A stretch of DNA of 64,000 nucleotides from Mycteria americana (GCF_035582795.1 NC_134366.1:10384161-10448160), one strand, 5' to 3'; numbered from the stretch's first letter, positions 1 to 14,041 are shown. The notes: a model not told the origin generated them from the letters alone. A program made the numbers and translations.

Positions 1-1089
1 AAGGGGTTTGATAAAGAATTTAATTATTTAAATAAAGAATTCTATTAATAAATAATTTTATTAAGATTTAATAAAAAAAAATGTGCTGGTATATTTTTGA
101 ATCAGGAAGAACAAAATCTGAGAACAGCCTTGGGTTTTCAGAGTACTGTGACACAGCTTGTCCTGTCAGTATCGGAAAACACAATGTTAGTGCTGAAAGA
201 AGAGTCCTTCTCTAGGTTTCCAGTTCCTCTGAAAACTAGACCAAGGCTACAGATAGACACATCTAATTTTAGGCATCCACTTTTGAAAATTAGGTATCAC
301 ATATACAGGGTCATTAAAATTCTTTAAAAAGAAAAAAAAAAAATCTCAGACCCAAATAACACTGCTCCTGTGTAAAATAAACTTAAAGATATAGTTAAGC
401 TTGGTTTTTTGTTTAATTTTATTTAAAACAAGAATAAAAATGACAGCAATCTTGTTTGTATCTTCAAATAAAATAGGTAACCTTTATTCTATCTGTGATA
501 GCAAGGTTACAATGAAAATGTGGGTCTGTACTTACAAGGTACCACTGAGATAACAGAGGTATTTTGAGGGCACAGCAGGAGAAAGCTGTCCAGTAACATG
601 AACTGTCAAACGCTGTATTTCCAGTTTTAGATGACAGCTACTTTGCAACTCAGCAATAAGGTGTAACTATATATCTTAGTGTAATTATCCCTCTACTTCT
701 GTCAGAATTGAGAACGATTTTGTAAATATTTGATAAAGTTATTACTGAAGATACACATAATTCTAAAACAAATCGACAAGAAAAGAATCAAGTAAGTTCT
801 AATCAGTGAAAGCTTTAGGATCTTAACAAAAGAGTATTCGTAAGTTAAAAGTTCTTCATACTGACCAAAACAAGTCAATAAGCAAACTCAGAAATATTAC
901 TTCAGTCTCAACTTATACTTCGTGAAACCTATGATCCTGAAGTATTTCTAATCATGCATTCTGAATAGCTTTCTAAAGGGAGTAGCAAAAGCCAGCATCC
1001 TAACTATTTTTAGAGTGGAACTCAGTTAAGTTGGGGAAAAGGAATGTGTTGCCCATGATAGCCAAAGCATAGATTCCACTGTCCTGTCA

Positions 1090-1330
1090 CACTGCAATCC
1101 TCTGTTCTTATTCCTCATACCGCTCTTTGTTCCAGGACATTTTTGTACTGCAAAAAAAATACAGCCCTTGTTTGTATTTGTTCTAGCTTCAGTTCATGTT
1201 TCTCAATTAGGAATGACTGGGCTTGTATGTAGTACTCCAGGTAAGGTCTTACGGTTATATATAACAGCACTAAGTCTTCCTTTCTGTACTGAAAATACTT
1301 CAACACATTCACTGAGAACAATGCTAGTAA
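1090..1330 (-). mobile_element. Degenerate CR1 LINE fragment (reverse transcriptase C-terminal region)
   Basis: The minus-strand translation contains LLYITVRPYLEYYIQ followed by a LEQIQTRA-like segment. This aligns in order with the conserved CR1 ORF2 stretch whose core is (S)ALVRPHLEYCVQ ... LERVQRRA. The match is diverged, with no intact reading frame beyond about 68 codons, so this is an old, inactive relic. It lies in LMBR1 intron 1 in the same orientation as the gene. Confidence 0.6.
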
Positions 1331-3835
1331 CTTAGCATTATCCTCTGATTGCTGAATCCATCCACACTGTCCTCCCCAATTGCTTCCAGGAGAGCAGCTC
1401 TCAAGTTACAGTAGAAACTTGGTTTTAGGGTTCAAGTTCATCACCATGTCTCTTTTTTTTTTTCCCCCCTTTCAAAAACCACACCTTAATTTCATACTAC
1501 ATCTATTATTTTGGGGTAATCAAGTCCTTTCTGCACCATGTTCTAACCCTCCTTTGTGTTGACTACATCTCCTAAAGAATTAGTTTTGTGATAACAACAG
1601 AATGTTTTACTTCATTTTCATCTATGTTGAGCAAGATTGCTCTTAATACTGATACCTGGGGAAACTGAACAGGAGCTTTTTTCTCCCCAAACACAACACC
1701 TATTATCATGTACACTACAGCCAGTTTCTTACTCACTTTACAGCTCTTCTACTAAGGCACATTGACCCTAGTTTAAGAAATACCTTTCAATGCATTTCCT
1801 GGGTATAGCCCTTGGCATATGCAAAAGAAACACTCTACCAATAGTCATGTGGCTTCAGAAAATACAGTTCTCAACAACTCCTAATTTGACTTTCTTAAAA
1901 AAACCTTAGAAGAGGCCAAATTCACATATACATATGTTCATAGTACCCTAAATCATCTGTCAACTTTCATTTCTAATCACTTATTAAAAAGCATAGGTAG
2001 TCATACTGAAATAGGGCACTAATAACAAAAAAAACCCACCATACATAAATCTACACTGATATCTTCAGTGAAAGAAATGCCTATATTTGTTAAATGCCAT
2101 CTTTTCTCCAGAAAACTATTATATGTGACAGTATTGGAACCAATATTGGAATGCAATATTAAATCCAAATCATACTGCAAGCCATGTTTTCAACCAAAAA
2201 GCAATCTTTTATGCCATCACCCATCTCCACAATAAAAGCTGACAAAAGTTAAGGACGCTGCAAATGCAGCAAATCTAGGACAAGCTATATTGCTCATAAC
2301 CCCAAGTTCTCTGCAAGGAGTTTTTCACTGGAGCTCAAATGAAGCTCTTCCAAGTTTGACTTGAGGCAAAAGTGAAGACACTGTGCAGAGAATGTACATA
2401 ACTGATGAATAAGGATTTCTGACGTTCCCTGATAGTGTCAACTTAAAAAAAAAAAAAACACCAACAAATAACAACTTCCAATCTTAAAATTTATTTCCTT
2501 AAAGTCATTCCAACTTTATGGATGGGCAAAATAGTTGTGGATCTGTTGCCACAGTTAGACTGCTCCTGGGAAGCTACTTTAAACCCAACTATGGTACGTT
2601 GTCACATTACAGGGGAAATACTCTCAGTCCTTGTGTGACCAGCTGCATCAAAATATAAAGGAAGTTAAGAGGAGCCCGAGAATTTTATATGGTTATAGCC
2701 AAACAGTCAGGCGAAGCAATTTTTAATAATTTTTAATGTCTTTTTTTGTGTTCCCTCTCCACACCACTCAGTAACTGAAAACAAAATGCATGGATTCTAC
2801 ACTATTATCTAGGGGCTCCCTTTTAACAGGCAGCACATTAAGAAGTCTTTAAACCTCGAGCATATAATTTATTCACATCTCTTTGCATGGACTAAATACA
2901 ACCTCTTGTAAGTCAAGCAAAAGAAACCCGTCTTCCCCTGGAGTTCTTAAACTTCATTTGGGAAAGGAAGTGCTTTATGCTCCTGCTTGGATTACACACC
3001 AGACAGGCCAAGAGAGGCTACTTCTGGAGATGCACTCCACTACATTCTTAGGTATCTTGTATCCATCTCTTCCATAGTATCATTTCGGATCTGTCATCCA
3101 AAGTCATCCAAGCATGATCCAAGTCATACTTTTGGATCTGTACCAGACAGCTCTCCGCTCCTGTGAGAATGGAGCTGGAGATAAACTGCATGCATTTCAG
3201 TTCATAACTAAGTGCATCTAAGCGGCTGGCACTGAAGAGTCTAGCATTAAACACAAGCAATAAAGGTTTTAACTAACTCAAATTCCATTGTACTTAGCCC
3301 ACTGACAGTTACTAAAGATCAGCTGGCATTAATTTGTCCACATGGATGATCTTTAAAACTTTGGCACTGAAATTCATGCCTCAGATTGGTAAAGCATCAT
3401 ATTCTGTTGCAAGTGCTAGAGCTACACTTCCATGCTAAGAAAGAAAATGCTCAAAATGCACAAGATACAACCATCATTCACAATTGTAGTTCATGTGTCT
3501 GTGTGTATTAAAAGCTGCATTTTCGTGTACAGAAAGATCAACAGCTTCTATTTATATAGCACGATATTCTTCCTAACTGTTGTGCAGGAAATATAGCTGT
3601 AGTTTATCCTAGGAAAAAAACATACAGCTGCATTGTCCAGTAATTGTTCAATACCTGTCAATCAGTATGCCCTGGCAGCAAACACTCCCAAGAGCATCCT
3701 GGGCTGTATTACCAGAAGCTAAGCCAATAATCATAGGAAGTAATTCTCTCTCTCCAGTCAGCATTCATCAGGTCACATGTAGTTGCTGTGCCGAGTTTTG
3801 AGCCTCCAATATAGGAAAGACATTGGTTATAGCAG

Positions 3836-4205
3836 CAAGGAAGATCACCAAGATGGTCAGGAGGCTCGAACACTTGCCTGGTGCAGACAGGCTGAAGGAC
3901 CTCAGTTTGTTCAGCCTGAGGACGACAAGGCTTCAGGAGGACCTGATAGCAGCTTGCCAGTACCTATGAGGAGGTCATTAAGAAGGCAAAGCTGGGCTCT
4001 TGACAGCAGTGCACAGTGGGAGGATGAGACTGGAGGTAAGGAGAAATCCCCTCCATGAGGAGGGCCAAGCAGTGGAACCAACAACCAACCCGGCAAGGTT
4101 GTACAGTCTCCATCCCTGGAGGTTTTCAAGCCTTAAGCAACCTAGTCTGATCTCATAACTGACCCTGCTTTGAGCAGGAGGCTGGGGTCCAGTCAGCCTT
4201 CTTTT
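3836..4205 (+). mobile_element. CR1 LINE 3' end, diverged
   Basis: The plus strand reads like the end of CR1 ORF2 and its 3' UTR: an LKDLSLFSLRTTRLQEDLI-like segment, then WNQQP (equivalent of the WNRLP motif), a SIPGGFQ segment resembling SLEVFK, and the typical terminal text with the CTGCTTTGAGCAGGAGGCTGG block near 4168-4188. Frameshifts and stops break the frame. The terminal octamer repeat of young CR1 copies is missing or decayed. Confidence 0.72.
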
Positions 4206-4224
4206 CTACTATCCTGAATAAATC

Positions 4225-4345
4225 AGCCCCATTAGAAATGTTGTCATCTTGTAATTCATACCCTTCTCCAGGTCATTTATGAATGTGTTTAAAAGTATTA
4301 GTGTAGGCACAGGCCCCTGTAGGACTGCGTCAGGGATGTCCTCCG
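4225..4345 (-). mobile_element. CR1 LINE fragment (reverse transcriptase palm region)
   Basis: The minus-strand translation reads VPDAVLQGPV ... LLNTFINDLEKGM. This corresponds to the CR1 reverse transcriptase block of the type VPQGSVLGPVLFNIFINDL. It sits just beyond a plus-strand CR1 3' end, so two CR1 copies of opposite orientation abut here. The fragment is short and inactive. Confidence 0.6.
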
Positions 4346-7300
4346 ACTATGAAAAAGCTGGCCATCTTACAGAATGCCATCTTTTAGAGGTAAGGAACCA
4401 CCACAGAAGTCCTTTGCAGGAAGAAGTCACAGACCTTAGTAATGTTCTTTGATATAACACACTTCCAAACATGAAACACAGGTTCAAGATTTCCACTTGA
4501 AAAGCAAAGTGAAAAAAGTTATCATTTCCTCCCACTTGACTGCATACTACCATTTAGAATAGGGAGAGTAAACCTGGAGGAGAAAACAGACAAGAAGTGA
4601 ACAGCATTGTACTACGCTATGTATGAAATGAAAGCTCAAGGAGCTCCAAAAAACTAAGAAATAAGGGAAGGAAAGAAATAACTTTATTTTGAAGTAGTGG
4701 CTGTGTCAGTATTAAAACAAAAAGTTACTGCTATTACATCCACCAGCATTTCTATGCAAAGGATATGCAAAAAAAAAAAGCCACAGACATAATGAAGAAT
4801 ATAATGAAGAATATCTCCACTTCTTGCTGTTACTTTACAGAAAGCGTCCTTCTCCCTAAATAGAAAAAACAGCACAGAGAAAAGGTAGAAATCATCCTGG
4901 GTAACACCACCCCGTAGAATACATCTAGAACATGTTTAAGAGTGGAAAATGGAACTGTCAGTGTTTTGCTTGACTGTGATTACTGCTTACAGAAAAGTAG
5001 TAGTGTTGTACTTCTGGGTTTTAATTTCTATAATAGAAAACAACTAAATACAGCATTGTAGACCCATCTCTTCCTGCTCTCATGCTGCTAAAGTATTTTG
5101 ATATGCATTAAAACACCACATGGCAACTAAAAAGCTTCCTCCTACTGTCCCACTTGGCACCCACTTTTGTTGACTCCTGGAAAGGATGGCAGGAATAAAT
5201 AGCAAGAAAATACAGGTGGAGACAAGCAGTTCTCATCGGGCTATTTCTAATAACTCCATTATCCTACTGACATCTAAAAAGCAAACAAGGTATTCCACCT
5301 GTTTTGGATGTGTCAACAGTTAAGTTACCTAGAACAAACTATGTACCCTAAAGAAAACTAAAATTTTTAGCTCTGCTCTGAGTTTGACCTTGGCATTCAT
5401 AATATCATCTGCTTTGGACACCTCATTTTTCTCAAAATGAAGTATTACTTATTCTTAAAAACTCTACGCTCTGTGTTTAGATTAAGTTCACTCTAACCCA
5501 GCCAGCCTTATACACTTAGCATGACACACTAAATTCAACCTTATGAGAATATGTCAAATAAGTCTTGTGACTACAGATTAATTTTACTCATTAATACAGC
5601 CCTCCACACCTATGATTTCCCCAATGTGTACGGTCTCCTCTCAGGACTCCTCCCTGGTTTAAGACACATGTAAGAGGTTGACTCACTTTTTTTGTTAGTT
5701 CCTAAGTCATGAAGAAATCACAAGTGTTTCAGAGGCTGGGTGCCTAGACTTGCTCATCTAGGAAAAAACTCCAGGATCTAACAAAGTACAAAAAACCCAA
5801 AAACATATTCCATGTGCTAGAAATACTGTTCAGCTGAAGATAAAAAAACCCAGTCTCTACAGCCCTTCAGAAGGCAGCTTCCATATGTCATTCACTTAAA
5901 ACTACCTTCACATTAACTTCACCAGCAGCAGAGCCCCACTTCAAACTAATGAAAGAATTCAAATCAATATATGAATGTTAGCTTTTCATTCCCTTTTATG
6001 TACTTAATGGTAATGTATTTATGTTGCTGGGTAGAGGGAAAAACAAGTATTTTATGACACCTCCACAACCCTTAGTAATAGGCCCAAGATACCTTTGTTC
6101 AGGGTACTGTATTCTATACCCAGTAACACACTCAAAACCCCTCAAAAAAAAAAAAAAAAAAAAAGACTGCAAGTCATTTTTCTTTGACCTGTATGAGCTA
6201 CAGCAATGCCATTAAAATCAGATTCAAGAATAGTTTTCAGCATTAGTGGAAGATTTAAAAACACTCTCTAGAATTAACACCAACAGCACCAACCTAGATC
6301 ATGCTAACATTCTGCCACTGAATGAAGTTATTATTCAACACTTTACAGCCAGGCTATAATAATCAGTTATATTAAAACTTCACAGAGTCATTCCATTAAA
6401 AATTCCTTTCTGCAAAAATAACCTCAAAAGTCTCATTAATACAAACTTGGTAAATTATTTATTTGTGTTAAGACAGCTTCTTTGGCTAATACTAATTTCC
6501 AGGGCAAGATGCATAACTATCTTAGAAGACAGAGCTAATGAATTTTCTCCTCCAAACTCATAAAAACTCTCTTCCTTGTCTTCTCACATATACATACTAT
6601 TGAATTTTTAAGTAGCACATCTTTTTTTTTCGCCCCCACTCCCACAACAAAAACATATTTAAACTGCAATACTTGTATGTCTTCATAATTCTCACCAATT
6701 ATGCGGACTCTCTACTGGACCTAAGTTAACACAGTCTTAAACTCAGCAAATATTTTAGACGTGTTGCTATTGTCAAACACAAACTCATGAGCATCAATAC
6801 TTTCTATTTTTAACATATTTAGCTGATGGGAAGAACAGTTAGGTAATGGTTAGGTAATGGAAAAAATGGGATACTCAAGGCATAAACAGGCACTTAAAAC
6901 CAACAGTAAAACCGTGAAGCACCACGTTTCGATTGCAATTGTGGAGCCTAACACTGGAAGCCATACCACTATAAGCTAAGAAGATAAAAAGGGGGGGGAA
7001 ATCATGCACATATACTGCTTCTATCCTCTATATATTAAACTCAGCCATACACAGGCTTCAATGCCATCTATATACATACTACTTGCTGCGGAGAGGACAC
7101 GTGATATGGAAATAGAGGAACTGAAACAAAGTTCTGTAGAATAATATTTTCCAGTTAATCAAAATTTTCAAAGCCAAATTATTATCAACGTGCTCAAATA
7201 TCAAAACACTACAAAGCACTGGGGTCTTTCTTGGAACCATGTTGATGATAGTTAGAAACAACTTTTAATACATTCAGTTAATCAAGAAACTAGAAACCTC

Positions 7301-10300
7301 TGTATGGGAAGCATCTCGGCAACACTACGATACATATTCAACAGCAAGCTGATAAAATGTCAACATGAGTTTTGTTACCATCTTCACAAGAGTAAATTGA
7401 GCCACAAAGAGCAACAGCTCAAAGCTGCTGAAAGTATGAAGCAATTTCACTTGTCACATGAATGACTAATAAGGAGGTTACAGCAGTAACTTATTCCAGG
7501 TCATCTCTACCTAGCTGTATGCTTACCTTTTAGAGTGATCCAACAACCCAGGCTGTTAATTATTATATGCATAAAAACATAAGCTACAATCATGACTTTC
7601 AAAGCCTCTCCTGTCCCTGTGTTATAAGTTATGTAAATTCTTGTACATTAATGTTACCAAGAAGTCAGTGTCCCTAGTCATTTGACAGAAGTACATGTTT
7701 ACAGGAAAGCATCCGTGGTTTTCAAGGTAAGGGGGAGGGCATGGAGAGAACAGGGAGTATCACAGAGGCTAAGACTTTCTCAACAAGAGTTATCACTGCC
7801 CTCCCTAAATGAGGATAAATACCAAACGAAATAGGGGAGGGTGAAAGACAGGAAAGGAGAAAGCACTGCAGTTTAAAAAAAACCACATACATATATATAT
7901 ATGTACATATAACTTACATAACCTTCAAATAAACACAATAAGCTTATATTGAATGAAATGTTTCCTTTAGATAGTTAACCCAAATTCCCATCCATGTCAC
8001 CAGAACTGAACTCCCACTTTCTTATCATAACTTCACTGGCAACATGTTTCAGCTTCTCTCTCCACTCTGATATTACCACCTTCTCTGCTGCTCTGCTCTC
8101 TGCTTCACCCACCCCTCAACATCTCTGAAAACACTTCTTTCCAGAGGGTCTTGGGCTTATAAATTCAATCACACTCAGCACCCCTACATCACAGCAAAGA
8201 CCAAGACGATCATTACAACCCTACGATCTCCCAGTTACATCCTGCCATCTTATCCAGTCCCTCTACTACATGACCAGCTATCCAGACAAAACCCAAGACA
8301 GATATGCTTGTCTGTGGTCTTGTAATCAATAACTAGTTTGCTATCAGTTATTTCACTTTTCATTACATTTTCTCAAATCTAATTTACACCTTAATCTAAA
8401 TTTTCTTAAACAGATGTCTGTACCTCCCACGAAAGTGTCACCCTTTTGGTCAATTGCTACCACAAATAAACACACCAGGATTCAAAAGGAATTATTTTGA
8501 ACTGTAACTAATAGCAACTTTTTACACTTCAGCCTTTCATGCTTATTTTATGTAAACGGAAAAAGTGGAACTCTCCAAAATTTGTTCCTGTTTTGGGAGT
8601 AAGTATCTCTCTAGCCACTTGTCTACGCCAAGTACTTGGAGATGCCTATTGATTCCAGATGGATCTACCAGTGCTGATCCTGAGGACCAGCAGCCAAAAG
8701 ATGACTCATCACTTCTTAAAGTTCAGTACAGCACCCATGTTTACAAGTACAGGTATATTTTTAAGATGACAGAATGATGCCAACATTTTATATATGTAAT
8801 TATGTTAAATGTACCAATCTTTCAGCCTTGTACCTCATGCCACTGCCACAAATACTCCTTTATTCAGTTACAATTCTTTTCCAAAGAATTTTTAAAAAGA
8901 AGCAAGGTTAAGAAACCTAGACAAAGTTATTTTTGAGATACAAGAAGCCATTTAAGATATAAATCACTCCTCAAATTTTCAGAGCATAGGTAAAAAAATT
9001 TGAAAGGCATCAATTTTATTGATTAAGAGATAAAACTTGCATAAATATTCAAACAAAAACATTTCAGTATTTGTAATAAGTTTGCTCTTAAAAAAAGAGC
9101 CACACACACTCATGCTTCTAGTCAGCATTTTCTTCCTGGCCCACTATCAGAATATCATCACTTCTGGCATAAAAAAGGGTCAATGAAGATTACAGTTTTT
9201 GTCTGGGGCATAAATTTAAGGACACAGAGCTGGTCAGGAACAAGAACACACTACCAACAGGAGTAGTACCGTACTCAAATCAGCTTTCTCATTTTACAGC
9301 CATATATAGGGCACAAATGCCAACAGTAACCATACCGCACTAGTTCACATAGAAGAATCCTGAACACCTCTCTACCCCAAAATAGGACGGGAGGTCAAAA
9401 GGTACAAAGAGAAACCAGAGAAGAAAACAAAGCCACTAGTATTAGCATGAAGTTGCATACAAAAATCAAAGACATGATACAGTTGCAACTACCTAAAAAT
9501 GCCTTTCTAAACTGCTAGAAATTATTTTTAGATTCAGATCTACACACACCCTAAATAACCATTGTATCACCTGTAAAAATTTAAAAAAAAAAAAAAAAAA
9601 AACAAACACACACACAAAACCCAACCTTAACATAGCTGAAGCAAAAATAAATTTTAAAGTGGTATGTTTTGTTTTAAAAAAAAGCCTTTCTGTAGAGGGA
9701 ATTGCATTAAGAAATAGAGAAACTAAGTTTCTCCAAATATGTAGCATCTGAAGCCTACACCCCTGAAGACATTTAGTCCTTCAAATGGAAGCATCTGACA
9801 TTATTCATAAAACTACATACTACACCAGTTTCAATGTCTGCCTGGACTTGCACAAAGCAATTAGAGTTATAATAGCACTTTTGTATTTGAACTTATTCTG
9901 CCAGGACTGATTTTTTTCATGACATCTTTAATATAATTAAGTCATTTCCAAATAAATTATGTTTGCTCTTAAGCTTTCTAACTAATAATTCTATGGCCAC
10001 CAAATTGTTTTCTTCCACAGTTTTCCCCACACTACAAATGCAAGCACAGTGTATTTATTTTGCCAAGGAAACCTCATAACCAAGTGTATGTGTCTACTTC
10101 TACACACTCAAAATCCTACACTTTGTAAATGGAAAAATAACATCAAAAAGTAGATCTAAATTTTAAAAATACAAATTACTATTGCACAATAGAAGACTCA
10201 AACTGGAAAAAAAGGAGTGCAAGAACATTCTAAAAAGTAAACCCAGGGGAACACAAAGAGATTGAACCATTGCACTTACTTGATTTGCGTTTGAAATAAA

Positions 10301-13300
10301 CACTTCACAACAATAGTAGTGGAGAATGGAACACTTTATTATGTCTGTTTATACAACATAATTATAACAGGACACAAGGGAAAAGCAGTTCCCTAAAAGC
10401 TTAAATATCTTCCACGGACGTGAAAGATCTCAGCAAACTATAAATGAATCTAAAGGAACAAGAAAGGCAGACCAATTAAGTGTACGAAACTAACAGTATC
10501 AGACCAGCACAGAACATTGTCTGGCCTTTACAACTCTTTCACATGAATGCTGATCGAGTACAGAACACAGACACTCTTCTATATTTTGTAACCAACTAAA
10601 GCTGTTTTTCAGAAAGATGCCCCTTTTAATTAGAACTGAGTATGACTCCGGCTTTATTGAACTCAAGGCTCTCACTGACTTAGAGCAAACTCATGGCTGT
10701 GTCATGTCTCTTATACTAGGTCATCAGTTCTCAATCTCCATGTTTACTTCACTGAATCTGAATTTTAAAGTTCATACAAGTCTGAAAGAGCCTGTGTGTT
10801 TTCAATAACTACTCCAAACAACATATCCTCAACACAGCAGATCCATATTTGAAGAGCCATGCCGAAACTAGACAAGGGAGTTAACCTCCTATTAGTAAAA
10901 GATCATCCTCATGAAGAAACAAAATACAAGGCAGATTATTTTGTTGCCAACAGCCACCCCCTTGAAAAACAACAGGTACCACTCAGACACTCCAAACAAG
11001 GTCAAGAATGAAAGGGCCTAAGTTAAATTAAGCATTAAATCACAGAGACAGTCACCTCAAAAGCAGATGAAGGATTTGTTTAAAAAAATAATCTTTTACT
11101 ACCCTTGCTCAATCTATAAACATGTGTCAGAAACATTTCTCTTTTCAAGGTGGAATTAGCACAAGTTGGCACCCACAGAAAGAGACAGGCACCACCAGAA
11201 GAAGGATAACAAGCCTTTAATTTTTGTTACATAACACAACTTTATGGAAAACTTTGTAGCTTGCCAGTTAAGAGAATAGATGAAACAGAAATGAAGCATT
11301 ACACTGAAGTTAAGCTTAGCATGCCCTTAGGACTCCATCAGAATGCACGATCCAGAAATGCTGTATCTATTCAAAGAAAATGAAGAAAAGTTGTAAAAGA
11401 AGCATGAAAAGGGTTTTCTTTTCAACTACATCAACGTACTTTGATTTCTCTCCTCTCATGAATATACCATTTTAGCCTCCAGTAAAGACTGGGCCACACA
11501 GCCAGGTCTCCAAAGACAATACGACCAGATTCCATAAATTTGACTTACTTCTTACAGGCAGATAGAGGTTTCCTCCACTGTAACATTACACAAGAAACAT
11601 CAAATCCTTCTATTAACTGCTCCATTGCCCCCAGCCCACCTGCAGCTGGAATGACAGTCTTGTGCATGTGTCAGAAACGTTCCCTCCTCCAGCTGAGGGG
11701 CCGATGATTATACCCACTACCCACATGACAACTGTCTATTTGCATATTTTAAGAAATTATATTCACCATGTAACTTCATAACCAGCAAAGGCAGGAATGA
11801 TTAGGAGGGGATGTTAACATAATGGTACATGTAAACAACATACTCTGTGTACTTTGTTATGCTTAAACTAACCACAAGTGTAATGAGACCTGCAATACAC
11901 TTCTGCAGCTACGCGAGAGCCACAAGAAGGTTGTATACTCAGCTGTGGATGGCAACAGTTTATGCCCTCATAAAACCCCGTGGTCTTCCAACCTCAGTTA
12001 AAGACAAGATCACAGCTGTACCAATGCATGATTTAAAAGGCAAATTGTTATTATCCCCACTGATTGAACAATAACTTAGATGACTTGTCATCAGTACTAA
12101 AGATCAAAGTATAGTTTCAAGAGCAAGAAGCCATTCACTGAATATCCTGCCTTCACTGTCCAAAGAAAGCAACACTGCCCCTGTAAAATATGAGTTCTTG
12201 ATGTCTTATGTGATTTCTTACGTGATTACACCAACAGGAAGAGTTACCAATTGCACTAGAGGGGCTGAAAAAGCTTTAGAGAAGTAGTTGCAGTATAGAT
12301 AAGCTAGTTCTTTAAGAATTTAATAGACCTTCACTATTTGTAAGAGTACCTGGAGAGGGTGCACACAGCTATTCCTTCAGACTCAAAATCTGTGCATGCT
12401 ACTACGTACAAAAGCACAATACATAGCATACGATGTACCAGAACAAGACTCTGGAGGATATAAGTAGGAGATAATTAGCGCACAAAGAAATACAAAAAGA
12501 AAAATGGACACTAGGGAAAAGATGGATGCTAGCATCCAGAAGAGATGCATGATTTGCACATGCACCTGTGTTTTCATAGCACAAAGGAGATTAAGATAAT
12601 CCTTAAAGACTTCTTTACAAAAGAGTATTTTTCTTTTTATGCCCCTCCACTGATCACAGCTCTCATGACATACACTACATCCACACACAGAAAAGTGAAG
12701 GTCCAGAAAATCTCCTAAAGTAACAGTTGTCTTCACACAGACTTGTTTTGCCCTCTTCAGAAAAAAATATCCCAGAAATATAATACTTCACCAAAAGCAA
12801 GAAGGCCTTAATATATGGATTCTTAAAATATAGAAAAGAAATTAACACACTAAGGTTCCAAGTCTCTTTTATTAAATAACCTAGCCGTAGGCCTACATAA
12901 ATCAGTCAACAGCAATATTTAATATTGTCTCCCAATACAGCTGAAAAATAACAGCGGTAACTGCAAAGGGAATGCGACTACCCAGCTAAGTTAGGATAGC
13001 ATGTGCATAGAAGACAACACTGCATGTCTCCTATGTGCAGCATGTATTTCCTTCCTTGAAGTGAAGCAGAAGAGAGACAAGCTCCACCAAAACACCTTTA
13101 TCGGCTTTGAATAGTCCTGAAGACAACTATGAGGCAGAGAGGAAACTGCAACAGTTTTCTCCATCTGCATGTAAGGTGTAGTGTTGCACTTGACTACAGA
13201 AGGTTGAGGAAGATGGGACAGCACAGGCACTGCACTCTGTATCGCTCCACTTTGGAGAGTATAGGGCACGCAGCAGCAGCACTAAGAACGACATGAGGGG

Positions 13301-13749
13301 TCAGGGAAAACATGAAGGTTACAGGGATCCATTGTAAACACTGCAGCAAAAGACAGGAGGACCTTAGTACCACAGCGGTAACACAAAATCCCACGCAAAT
13401 CTAGCAGTACCAAGGCTGCATTTGAAGCCTGAGGTGTTCAACACACAGCACAGCGCACAAGAGTACATTCAGAAACACGCCCATGTCCTGCATGTATACA
13501 CGGTATTTCCCCTTTTCGCTGAAGGTACTGGGAGAGGAAGACCCACAACGGGGTCAGAGTTGGGATCCTCACAGCCGGCTCTCACGCCCCCTCACACCCA
13601 GCCTGGAGGAGGAGATGCACGCACAGCTATGTCCACGGGACAGGCCACCCGAGTCAGCCTAGACACGGGAGCTAGGGCGAGGGGCGAAGCAGCGAAGGGC
13701 AGGCAACGAAAGAGTGGGACAACCCCACGGCTGCCCGGCGACAGGGACT

Positions 13750-13831
13750 GGGGGGGGGGGGGGGGGGAGGGGAGCACGGCAAGGCGCGGGGGGGGGGGGG
13801 GGGGGAGGGGAGGGAGGGGGGTCCCGCGGCA
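13750..13831 (+). repeat. Poly-G tracts (two 18-G runs) with G-quadruplex potential
   Basis: There is an uninterrupted run of 18 G at 13750-13767 and another at 13788-13805, separated by GGGG-containing sequence and followed by further G runs of four or more up to about 13831. The plus strand is the template strand for LMBR1, and the tract begins about 150 bases downstream of the exon 1 donor. Such runs are often misassembled, so the exact lengths are uncertain. Confidence 0.85.
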
Positions 13832-13978
13832 GCGCGGCCTCCGGGGCACCGCAATGACAGGTCAGGGAGGAAGGCGGGAGGGGGGATCGCGCAGCCGGGG
13901 AGCTGCGAGGGCAGGCGGCCGCGGGGGCCCAACGGAAGGGCCGCAGGGGCGCGGCGGTGCGAGGGCGGTGCCTCCTAC

Positions 13979-14041
13979 CGTGTACTCCCGCACTTGGCTG
14001 TGGAAGTTCTGCTCGCGGATCGTCACCTCGTCCGCTTCCAT
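13979..14041 (-). CDS. LMBR1: LMBR1, coding exon 1 (limb region 1 / lipocalin-receptor-like membrane protein)
   Basis: On the minus strand the ATG at 14041-14039 opens 21 codons reading MEADEV...REQNFHSQVREYT, then a canonical donor GTAGGA begins at 13978. This is clearly the N terminus of LMBR1: the human protein begins with an equivalent extracellular or luminal segment containing REQHFHSQVRE. The exon ends in phase 0. The family consists of multi-pass membrane proteins related to the lipocalin-1 receptor; the membrane segments are encoded by later exons outside this window. The start lies in a strong context (A at -3, G at +4). An out-of-frame ATG lies 7 bases upstream at 14048-14046. In vertebrates a later LMBR1 intron carries the ZRS limb enhancer of SHH, so the gene is a landmark for that regulatory domain. 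Confidence 0.93.

Larger units (their letters stand above)
1..13978 (-). other. LMBR1: LMBR1 intron 1 (partial; its 3' end lies outside the window)
   Basis: This is sequence downstream, in LMBR1 orientation, of the coding exon 1 donor at 13978-13977. It is AT-rich and has no exon that I could recognise. I looked for the next membrane-segment exon of LMBR1 (the human protein continues with a hydrophobic stretch right after this exon) without finding it, but the search was by eye and incomplete. It contains CR1 relics near 1090-1330, 3836-4205 and 4225-4345, A/T homopolymers (for example about 6145-6164 and 9582-9601), a short TA/CA tract near 7890-7910, and small tandem repeats at 4790-4815 and 6840-6863. 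Apart from these I see nothing functional. Confidence 0.85.

Noticed and set aside
12252-12268. CTCF-like GCACTAGAGGGGCTG in LMBR1 intron 1
   Set aside because: Three deviations from the core consensus, including the GGC block.
12383-12736. 117-codon minus-strand frame with a hydrophobic stretch, considered as an LMBR1 membrane exon
   Set aside because: It does not resemble the LMBR1 sequence that follows exon 1 and lacks matching splice sites.
1-13978. SHH limb enhancer (ZRS) of LMBR1
   Set aside because: It lies in a later intron (intron 5 in mammals and chicken). I looked for its core sequence and did not recognise it here.
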